Shown in pieces: positions 23,320-29,877 of a stretch of 34,357 nt of DNA (the stretch's first letter is position 1; each line of letters begins with the position of its first letter). The notes under the pieces are model-generated. The model worked only from the letters and a program-made list of their open reading frames with translations. It ran no database searches and had not been told where the DNA came from. The translations under genes and the position numbers were made by a program. This stretch comes from JADKCL01 sp046050405 (lineage in GTDB: Bacteria; Bacteroidota; Bacteroidia; J057; JADKCL01): NCBI GenBank assembly GCA_046050405.1, contig JBJOPY010000089.1, positions 1 through 34,357 on the forward strand, given 5' to 3'.

Positions 23320-24039
23320 ATGAAAACGCTTAGTTCCAATTGGTTCGTTGAGGGTCTACAGGACTTCGAATACAAGAAATATGTGCTGCTGGCATATCTG
23401 CAGGGGGTCAAGCAAGCCTTCGATCAAGTGCTTCTGTACCCCGTTTTTTCAGAGTTGATCAACCACTACCAAGATCTCCATGCCTTCCTGCAAGGAAAGC
23501 AGCAATTTGAAAGTCAAGCTCCCAAGCAATTGAAGGCCATTGACTGGGAGAAGTTCAGAGCCTTGTATGCGTCCTTGCTCGCAGACGACGATGCCATCCG
23601 TGAAATCGAAGAGATTGTCGAGTTTTCACTACCCAAGATCAAGGCATCCCTGGACGAGGGCAGGCAACTGTACGAATTGATCGATGAAAGCATCGAAATC
23701 GATACGATCGGACTTCTGCCGCTGTACCGCGATGCAGGTTACATCTTGGTGCGCGGTGGAGACACGCAGGAGGTTAGGGCCTACTCCTATCAAATCACCG
23801 TATTCGAAGATGCAAATGAACGCTATCGGGGCATACATACCCAATGGGTGGGAGATTTCAGGCTGAGCTTCGCGAATACCTTCGAAGCCATCAAGCTAGA
23901 GCTCATTCGCTACCGGCAGAACCTACCCAACCCCGCCACCTTTTCCATCAACTCCAGAATGCGGTTCCCGGAAGAAGCGTCGCTGCTTCCTGTGGCAAAG
24001 CGAAAATTGGTCCGCTTCCTGGCAGGATTGAAAGACTGA
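23320..24039 (+). CDS. Conserved-looking protein of unknown function
   Basis: 239 residues, no signal peptide, no membrane segment, no domain I can name. It begins SNWFVEGLQDFEYKKYVLLA then YLQGVKQAFDQVLLYPVFSE, a phrase I have the impression of having seen in uncharacterised Bacteroidota proteins. The first two thirds is mainly helical (KQLKAIDWEKFRALYASLLA, EIEEIVEFSLPKIKASLDEG); the last third has beta-like segments (GYILVRGGDTQEVRAYSYQI, YRGIHTQWVGDFRLSF) and ends NSRMRFPEEASLLPVAKRKL. Probably a cytoplasmic protein. It follows sucB after 226 bp in the same direction and precedes pruA by 180 bp; neither neighbour explains it. The ATG at 23320 is immediately preceded by an 8-bp inverted repeat. 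Coding is well supported by length and composition; function is not known. Confidence 0.8.
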   Translation: MKTLSSNWFVEGLQDFEYKKYVLLAYLQGVKQAFDQVLLYPVFSELINHYQDLHAFLQGKQQFESQAPKQLKAIDWEKFRALYASLLADDDAIREIEEIVEFSLPKIKASLDEGRQLYELIDESIEIDTIGLLPLYRDAGYILVRGGDTQEVRAYSYQITVFEDANERYRGIHTQWVGDFRLSFANTFEAIKLELIRYRQNLPNPATFSINSRMRFPEEASLLPVAKRKLVRFLAGLKD

Positions 24040-24219
24040 GGGAACTGACGCATCGACTCGCGACCGAGAAGGCAATCAATCGCACGCCGGCCTTTCACCA
24101 AGCGATCAAAACGCATTTGGACAGGGGCGTCTCCGATCGTAGGCGTTTGGACTCCCCCCCCAACGCTCCAGTCCCCAAATCCTGATTAACTTAGGGGGCA
24201 AATTCAAGGAAAGATACGC

Positions 24220-25851
24220 ATGTCAAACGCATTCTTTAATGTTCCTGTTCCGAAAAATGAGCCTGTATTGAGCTATGCTCCTGGCAGTTACGAGAGAAAA
24301 GCACTCATCGCCAAGATCGATGAACTCTCGGCCCACAAGGTGGAAATCCCCATGTACATTGGTTCTGACGCGGTTTTCACGCCTGAGAAGCGGCCAATGC
24401 ACCCGCCACACAACCATTCGCTTTTGCTGGGGTATCATGCCTGGGGCGACGCCTCGCATGTCCACGCTGCGATCGCCGCCGCACTTGGAGCAAGACCCAA
24501 ATGGGCTGCCATGCCCTGGGAACAGCGTGCAGCCATCTTCCTAAAGGCTGCCGAACTGCTGACAGGCCCCTACCGCGCCAAGATGAACGCTGCCACGATG
24601 CTTGCCCAGAGCAAAAATGCCTTTCAGGCCGAGATCGATGCTGTCTGTGAGCTCGCAGACTTCTGGCGGTTCAACGCAGCCTACATGACACAGATCTACA
24701 AGGATCAACCCGAGTCGCATCCCGGTGTCTGGAACCGCATTGAATACCGGCCGCTCGAAGGTTTCGTCTTCGCCCTGACCCCCTTCAATTTCACCTCCAT
24801 CGCCGCAAACCTCTGCGGAGCACCCGCGATAATGGGCAACACCGTCGTCTGGAAACCGTCGGATTCGCAGATCTATTCGGCCCAGGTGATCATGGAGATC
24901 TACCGCGAAGCCGGCCTGCCGGACGGGGTCATCAACCTGATCTATGTCGATGGCCCCCTTGCGGGCGACATCATTTTCCAGCATCCAGACTTCGCTGGGC
25001 TCCATTTCACAGGTTCGACCGGTGTCTTCCAGCATATCTGGAGGGAAGTCGGAAACAATATCGGCAAGTACAAGTCCTACCCGAGAGTGGTAGGAGAGAC
25101 CGGGGGAAAGGATTTCATCTTTGCCCACGGGAGTGCCGACCCACAAGCAGTTGCAACGGCAATCAGCCGTGGTGCATTCGAGTTTCAGGGGCAGAAATGC
25201 TCGGCAGCCTCGCGTGCCTATCTCCCGAGGTCGATCTACGTGGACGTGATGTCCCAGGTGATCTCAGATCTGAAGACCTTCAGAATGGGGGATCCGAGAG
25301 ACTTCACCAATTTCATTAATGCCGTGATCGACGAGCGATCCTTCAACAAGATTGCCCGCTACATTGACCGCGCCAGGGAGAGCAAGGAGGCGGAGATCAT
25401 CGCCGGAGGAAACTATGACAAAAGCAAGGGCTTCTTCATCGAGCCGACCGTGATCAAGACCAACAACCCCCTCTTCTTGACGATGTGCGAGGAAATCTTC
25501 GGCCCCGTGATCACGGTCTATGAATATGAAGACGATCACTGGGAGGACGTCATCGGCATCCTGGACAGGACAGGACCGTATGCCCTGACCGGTGCGCTGT
25601 TTGCAAGGGATCGCTACGTGATCGAGAAAGCCAGCCGCATGCTTGAAAATGCTGCCGGCAATTTTTACATCAATGACAAGCCCACAGGCGCCGTCGTAGG
25701 CCAGCAGCCATTCGGCGGAGCAAGGGCATCAGGAACCAACGACAAGGCCGGATCCTATCTGAATCTCCTGCGCTGGGTTTCTCCGCGTACCATCAAGGAA
25801 ACTTTCGTTCCTCCGAAGGACTATCGATATCCCTTCCTGTTGCCTGACTGA
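24220..25851 (+). CDS. pruA: L-glutamate gamma-semialdehyde (1-pyrroline-5-carboxylate) dehydrogenase
   Basis: 543 residues, the length of the stand-alone P5C dehydrogenase seen in Bacteroidota and in mitochondria. It oxidises glutamate semialdehyde, from proline or arginine, to glutamate with NAD. The aldehyde-dehydrogenase fold is complete: LTPFNFTSIAANLCGAPAIM and GNTVVWKPSD for NAD binding, LHFTGSTGVF, the general base E293 in VVGETGGKDF, the nucleophile C327 in FQGQKCSAASRAY (the usual 34-residue spacing), EEIFGPVITVY, and the C-terminal QQPFGGARASGTNDKAG, which is characteristic of the P5CDH subfamily. There is no proline dehydrogenase domain, so the first step must come from a separate gene, not in the window. 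The ATG at 24220 gives a typical start. It converges with the acyl-CoA-synthetase-like gene over a 55-bp gap. Confidence 0.96.
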   Translation: MSNAFFNVPVPKNEPVLSYAPGSYERKALIAKIDELSAHKVEIPMYIGSDAVFTPEKRPMHPPHNHSLLLGYHAWGDASHVHAAIAAALGARPKWAAMPWEQRAAIFLKAAELLTGPYRAKMNAATMLAQSKNAFQAEIDAVCELADFWRFNAAYMTQIYKDQPESHPGVWNRIEYRPLEGFVFALTPFNFTSIAANLCGAPAIMGNTVVWKPSDSQIYSAQVIMEIYREAGLPDGVINLIYVDGPLAGDIIFQHPDFAGLHFTGSTGVFQHIWREVGNNIGKYKSYPRVVGETGGKDFIFAHGSADPQAVATAISRGAFEFQGQKCSAASRAYLPRSIYVDVMSQVISDLKTFRMGDPRDFTNFINAVIDERSFNKIARYIDRARESKEAEIIAGGNYDKSKGFFIEPTVIKTNNPLFLTMCEEIFGPVITVYEYEDDHWEDVIGILDRTGPYALTGALFARDRYVIEKASRMLENAAGNFYINDKPTGAVVGQQPFGGARASGTNDKAGSYLNLLRWVSPRTIKETFVPPKDYRYPFLLPD

Positions 25852-25855
25852 GCAC

Positions 25856-25896
25856 CAGGCAGCTGCCAGCATTCAACATCTGGCCTGGGTTGCCTG
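25856..25896. terminator. Nested hairpin between convergent genes, possible two-way terminator
   Basis: CAGGCA (25856-25861) pairs with TGCCTG (25891-25896) and inside it GCCAG (25865-25869) pairs with CTGGC (25880-25884). The same CAGGCA can instead pair with TGCCTG at 25841-25846, over the pruA stop codon. TTGCCTGA occurs three times here (25840, 25890, 25913). No T runs flank it. Confidence 0.4.
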
Positions 25897-25906
25897 ATGC
25901 CATTCT

Positions 25907-27028
25907 TCACCATTGCCTGACCTTGATCCCGGCCTCCTCGAAGAACACCATTGCATCGAGGTCGACCAGTCCTTGGTCGCAGGCGATTTCAGATATCCTG
26001 CCCCCGAGCTTGGCACGGATGCGTTTATAGAGCTTGCGGTTGCTCGTCCAATACGCAAATCGATTGAACAAGGGATTCTTTCTCCCAAGCGCCTTGGCAT
26101 CCTCGCGATGGCGGACGACATCTTGGGAGGCAATAATCGCCCTGCGCCCCTTCTCAGGGGAGTCGATGATCTCAGGAAGCAAGTCAAACAGTACGCTGAG
26201 CCCTTGAGGATTCAGCAGCAGCAGTTGGGGCTTGATGTCCAGGTAACCCGCACCCTTTAAACTCTGATCGGGTCTGATCCACCATGAGATGCGATTCCTG
26301 ACGGCTGCAAAACCAAATGACCGCCATAACAATCTGTCCGGCGTAATTGCACTGATGAAGCTTTTCACCTGGGAGGTCAAGAGAGATTTCTCAGCCGATT
26401 CTACCGCATCCATCCACTGCTCGATACTCATGGGGGTAGCTTTCCCGTCCGGATCCAGCAATATGGCATACATGTCTTGCGGCAATACGGCTCCTTTCGT
26501 CATTTTGAGAGCATTCGCCTCCTCCCGCCAAGCAGACTTTCCAAGAGTGACGACACGGTCGTACGTGACGATTTTCTCTGGATGCAAGGCGTCCACCTCG
26601 TCCTCACCGATGATCACTCCCAGCAAGTCCTGCTTCATTCCTTGGAATTGCCCATAATCCAGAAACTGCGCAGCACTGTCTGCAAAGAGCAGACTGAAGT
26701 GGTAGCGGCGGTGCAGGGACTGGATATCTTCTTCCGTGAAGGAGTGCGGAATTGTAACATTCACAGCCCCGAGGAACTGCAGGGCGATGTTCATGACATG
26801 ATAACGCAACCCAGGTTTTGCAATCAATGCGACATTATCACCTTTTCGCAAGCCCCGGCTCATCAAGTAGGCTGCCGCACAGTGCGCCTGGGCATGAACA
26901 TCTTTAAAGGAGGAGGGGTGGTACTTGCCGGATGCCCATTCATTCATGCAAGGTAGTTCGGCGTTTTGTTCAGGCAGCAACCGTTCCAGAAACCGCCTTA
27001 TCGTGGGTGATTGCGCTTCTAAGACCAT
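25907..27028 (-). CDS. Truncated, degenerate AMP-binding (long-chain acyl-CoA synthetase-like) protein
   Basis: 373 residues, about the N-terminal 60% of a long-chain acyl-CoA ligase. Family-like parts: SFKDVHAQAHCAAAYLMSRG with LRKGDNVALIAKPGLRYHVM, LGAVNVTIPHSFTEEDIQSL (activation-domain start), and the end region FAYWTSNRKLYKRIRAKLGG then FFEEAGIKVRQW, which matches the stretch just before the GYGLTE motif. The protein stops there, so GYGLTE, the later ATP-binding motifs and the C-terminal lid are all absent. The P-loop TSGTTG-PKG is replaced by LLDPDGKATPMSIEQW. It therefore should not make acyl-adenylate. The frame is otherwise open, and only 55 bp separate its stop from pruA, so no remnant lies downstream. 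It may be a decaying gene or a repurposed binding domain. The ATG at 27026-27028 starts it; a protease gene diverges 160 bp away. Confidence 0.7.
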   Translation of the reverse strand: MVLEAQSPTIRRFLERLLPEQNAELPCMNEWASGKYHPSSFKDVHAQAHCAAAYLMSRGLRKGDNVALIAKPGLRYHVMNIALQFLGAVNVTIPHSFTEEDIQSLHRRYHFSLLFADSAAQFLDYGQFQGMKQDLLGVIIGEDEVDALHPEKIVTYDRVVTLGKSAWREEANALKMTKGAVLPQDMYAILLDPDGKATPMSIEQWMDAVESAEKSLLTSQVKSFISAITPDRLLWRSFGFAAVRNRISWWIRPDQSLKGAGYLDIKPQLLLLNPQGLSVLFDLLPEIIDSPEKGRRAIIASQDVVRHREDAKALGRKNPLFNRFAYWTSNRKLYKRIRAKLGGRISEIACDQGLVDLDAMVFFEEAGIKVRQW

Positions 27029-27188
27029 TTGAATGTAGGTGTGCTATTTCCTCAGCTATTCTTTAATTTTACTCATGGATGCAAAATTAATGAAAGTCTA
27101 TTCCGAATAATGGCGTATCCATGCTGGCTGGTTCGATCACCCGACATCCAGCAACATGTGACGCTCCTCAGGGTTCACTTGCTATCAA

Positions 27189-28337
27189 ATGAAGAATAGA
27201 TATCTCTTGCATGCCTTCCTTTTCCTGGTCACGGTGCTCACAACCCTGATAGCCGGGGCTGAAATGGTGACAGGAAGGGAATTGCTGTTAACGGGGACGT
27301 TGTCATGGGGCGAGCTTTGGAGAGGGATGCCGTTTTCATTTGCGTTCCTGGCCTTCCTGACCGTGCACGAATTTGGCCATTACTTCTTGGCCACGGCCCA
27401 TCGTGTCAAGTGTTCCCTGCCTTACTATATTCCGATTTTCATACCCGGCGCCCCCAATATCGGGAGTTTCGGGGCGGTGATCAGGATTCGAGAACTGCCA
27501 TCAAGCAGGAAAAAGTACTTTGATATCGGCCTAGCGGGTCCATTGGCGGGTTTTGTCGTAGCCACTGGAACTTTGATCTATGGTTTCACGCACCTCCCTC
27601 CTGTGGAGGAGTACATTTATTCCATCCATGATTACAAGTCTGTTTTCGGTGGCATCCCAAGTGAGGCCATGATGGAGAATGCACCGGGAGTCTTGCGCTT
27701 TGGGGGGAGCCTGTTCTTCGAAGGAATGAAATGGCTGTTCCGAGACGAACCGAATATGCCGCCTTCCTTTGAAATGCAACACTACCCCTTCCTGCTGGTG
27801 GGATTCCTGACGCTGTTTTTCACCGCCCTGAATCTTCTTCCCATAGGACAGCTCGACGGCGGGCATATTACCTATGGACTGTTTGGGGCGCGACGCGCCG
27901 GAGTCATCAGTCGTGTTGCTGTCTTTTGTCTGCTGCTCTTAGGAGGCATAGGGATGCTCACCATGGATGATCTTCGAATCCTCTTCTCGGGCATCGTCTG
28001 GTACGAAGCTCTCTTTCGAATTGGGACGACCTCCCTGTACCTCGTTCTGATATATTATGTGCTGCGCCGAATCTTTTCGGGACGCAGCCCATCCTGGCTC
28101 GTGCTCGGTACATCCCTCATGGCCGTGTTTCAATTTTTGGTGGGATCGACGATAGGGACGACCACCCCCGGCGTAATCTGGCTACTATATTCTTGGATGG
28201 CGGTGAGAGTGATCGGCTTGGATCACCCCACCGCACCCGATGACACTCCGCTCAGCCTTCCTCAGAAGCTGCTTGGCTGGTCGGCCGTCGTGATCTTCGT
28301 GCTTTGCTTTTCCCCTAACCCAATCCATCTGACCTGA
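27189..28337 (+). CDS. Site-2-type (M50) membrane metalloprotease
   Basis: 382 residues, rich in hydrophobic segments (about seven or eight). The M50 zinc site is intact: HEFGH at 60-64 in the second membrane region, and NLLPIGQLDGGHI at 215-227, giving the third ligand aspartate D223. GAPNIGSFGAVIRIRE after the HExxH and FDIGLAGPLAGF are typical of the EGY1/Deg-like and bacterial branch of this family rather than of RseP: no PDZ domain is present. Site-2 proteases cut within membrane-spanning helices of regulators such as anti-sigma factors or signal peptide remnants; the substrate here is unknown. The N-terminus is a first transmembrane helix (LHAFLFLVTVLTTLIAG). The ATG at 27189 is well supported. 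It diverges from the acyl-CoA-synthetase-like gene; the intervening 160 bp must hold both promoters. Confidence 0.9.
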   Translation: MKNRYLLHAFLFLVTVLTTLIAGAEMVTGRELLLTGTLSWGELWRGMPFSFAFLAFLTVHEFGHYFLATAHRVKCSLPYYIPIFIPGAPNIGSFGAVIRIRELPSSRKKYFDIGLAGPLAGFVVATGTLIYGFTHLPPVEEYIYSIHDYKSVFGGIPSEAMMENAPGVLRFGGSLFFEGMKWLFRDEPNMPPSFEMQHYPFLLVGFLTLFFTALNLLPIGQLDGGHITYGLFGARRAGVISRVAVFCLLLLGGIGMLTMDDLRILFSGIVWYEALFRIGTTSLYLVLIYYVLRRIFSGRSPSWLVLGTSLMAVFQFLVGSTIGTTTPGVIWLLYSWMAVRVIGLDHPTAPDDTPLSLPQKLLGWSAVVIFVLCFSPNPIHLT

Positions 28338-28352
28338 TCGCATGGCGCCCCA

Positions 28353-28445
28353 GCGTCATTCACGCTCCGGTGGGGAGTGTGTTGATTTATTGATCGCGAG
28401 GGTAGCCTGCGATCAGGCAAGTTTCTTGTCGCGCCCGGATGACGC
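28353..28445. repeat. Nested palindromic element with near-matching ends
   Basis: The ends GCGTCATTC (28353-28361) and GGATGACGC (28437-28445) pair in eight of nine positions, the ninth as G-U. Inside, TGATCGC (28391-28397) is perfectly complementary to GCGATCA (28409-28415), and AGCGT/ACGCT form a small hairpin at the left end (28352-28366). It resembles a short extragenic palindromic or MITE-like repeat. Whether other copies exist cannot be seen from one window. Confidence 0.4.
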
Positions 28446-28620
28446 GAACTCAGGAATAATGCCGAAATGTGTGGCTTCTGGGATCCATTCCTCATGATGC
28501 CGTTCAGGGTATTCAGGCTCCGTTCACCAAATCCAAAACTGCTTTACATTTCACTTTTGCAAGTGTAAGGAACGGTGAAAATATCATTCGTTTCCTATCA
28601 ACAGGTCAAGCGTCTAAAAA

Positions 28621-28651
28621 ACAGACGGTTAAATTTTATCCGCCGTTTTTT
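28621..28651 (+). terminator. Weak hairpin with T6 run in the nrdBA upstream region
   Basis: AGACGG (28623-28628) pairs with CCGTTT (28643-28648), including one G-U pair, around a 14-nt loop and the right arm continues in a run of six T. It is terminator-like on the plus strand. It lies about 285 bp after the protease gene, so it could end that transcript, or act as a block before nrdBA. Confidence 0.3.
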
Positions 28652-28802
28652 GTTGAAAAGTCCGTCTTCGAATTTGCCGCCGACTGCTTAAACTTGTAAG
28701 ATGTTCGCTTCATTCTCTTCAAAAACGAAGGTGATGGCGATCAAGTTTAGTGACTGCCTTCCGCTGATCAAAGTCATTTTCTGGGAAGGTGCTCCGCCTA
28801 GG

Positions 28803-28832
28803 CTTGAGGATTCGACCACAGAAATATATATG
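28803..28832 (+). promoter_or_regulatory. Candidate nrdBA promoter with an overlapping NrdR-box-like site
   Basis: CTTG (28803-28806) and TATATATG (28825-28832), 18 bp apart, fit the Bacteroidota -33/-7 pattern with one mismatch each. ACAGAAATATATATGT (28818-28833) overlaps the -7 element and shares the ACA...TGT ends and AT-rich centre of NrdR boxes, but its TA alternation is out of phase with the usual consensus. A start near 28838 gives a leader of about 24 nt. Confidence 0.4.
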
Positions 28833-28861
28833 TAAGATCTAATTAATCTCCCGAAAATAGA

Positions 28862-29824
28862 ATGGAACCACTTCTCACTGAAAACAAGGATCGGTTTGTG
28901 TTATTTCCCATCAAACACAACGAAATCTGGACGATGTACAAGCAAGCGGAAGCAAGCTTCTGGACCGCCGAGGAGATAGATCTCGCCCCCGATCTTGCCG
29001 ATTGGGTGAAACTCGATGACAACGAACGCCATTTCATCAAGCATGTCCTGGCGTTCTTTGCGGCAAGCGACGGCATCGTCAACGAAAATCTTGCGGAGCG
29101 CTTCCTCCACGAGGTTCAAGTGCCGGAAGCCAGGTGCTTCTATGGTTTTCAGATCGCCATTGAAAATATCCACTCCGAAACCTACAGCCTCCTGATAGAC
29201 ACGTACATCAAGGATGCAAAGGAAAAGGACATGCTGTTTCACGCATTGGAAAACGTCCCTTGTGTGGCCAAGAAAGCCCAGTGGGCGCTGCGATGGATCG
29301 GAAGCCAGGCAAGTTTCGCGGAGCGCCTTGTCGCCTTTGCCGCAGTGGAGGGAATTTTCTTCAGCGGTAGCTTCTGCTCCATTTTTTGGCTTAAGAAACG
29401 GGGCTTGATGCCCGGACTCACCTTCAGCAATGAGCTGATCAGCCGAGACGAAGGCCTACACTGCGACTTTGCATGTTTGCTATACAGCATGCTGGAGGAG
29501 AAGCTGGAGGAATGGCGCATCCGTGAGCTGATCGTGGAAGCGGTGGCCATCGAAAAGGAATTCATCATTGATGCACTCCCGGTGTCACTGATCGGAATGA
29601 ATGCCTCCCTCATGAGTCAATACATTGAGTTTGTAGCCGACCGCCTGCTCGTCGCGCTCGGTTACAGCAAAGCTTATGGAACTTCCAACCCGTTTGACTT
29701 CATGGATTTGATATCGCTGCAAGGCAAGACCAATTTCTTCGAGAAGCGCGTAGCCGAGTACCAGAAGGCGGGAGTCATGAGCAATAAGGAAAACCATGTC
29801 TTCAAGCTGGATGAAGATTTCTGA
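28862..29824 (+). CDS. nrdB: Class Ia ribonucleotide reductase small (beta/R2) subunit
   Basis: 320 residues. R2 carries the di-iron site and stable tyrosyl radical that starts catalysis in the large subunit; cytoplasmic. All ligands can be placed by alignment with mouse R2: D70 (FFAASDG), E101 and H104 (IENIHSETY), E163 (AAVEGIFFSGSF), E197 and H200 (RDEGLHCDF), with the radical tyrosine Y108 in SETYSLLID. Long stretches such as RCFYGFQIAIENIHSE and IFWLKKRGLMPGLTFSNELI are close to animal R2, so this is the eukaryote-like NrdB. The C-terminal tail NHVFKLDEDF has the form that docks on R1. It lacks the N-terminal extension of animal R2. First gene of an operon: nrdA starts 53 bp after its stop. 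Confidence 0.97.
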   Translation: MEPLLTENKDRFVLFPIKHNEIWTMYKQAEASFWTAEEIDLAPDLADWVKLDDNERHFIKHVLAFFAASDGIVNENLAERFLHEVQVPEARCFYGFQIAIENIHSETYSLLIDTYIKDAKEKDMLFHALENVPCVAKKAQWALRWIGSQASFAERLVAFAAVEGIFFSGSFCSIFWLKKRGLMPGLTFSNELISRDEGLHCDFACLLYSMLEEKLEEWRIRELIVEAVAIEKEFIIDALPVSLIGMNASLMSQYIEFVADRLLVALGYSKAYGTSNPFDFMDLISLQGKTNFFEKRVAEYQKAGVMSNKENHVFKLDEDF

Positions 29825-29877
29825 ACCAAGTCGTTGAATCTATTGTTATTCGTCTCTCGTATTACAATTCGAACACC

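Larger units (their letters stand above)
28338..28861. other. Intergenic region upstream of nrdBA, rich in inverted repeats
   Basis: 524 bp with no credible gene; the 76-codon frame at 28469-28699 is unlike any known protein. In order it holds: a 10-bp inverted repeat from the protease stop codon (CCTGATCGCA 28333-28342 with TGCGATCAGG 28408-28417), a 93-nt nested palindromic element (28353-28445), a hairpin with a T6 run (28621-28651), and a promoter candidate for nrdBA (28803-28832). Confidence 0.55.

Noticed and set aside
28469..28699. 76-codon frame upstream of nrdB
   Set aside because: No known similarity, overlaps a terminator-like hairpin, and composition is not distinctive.
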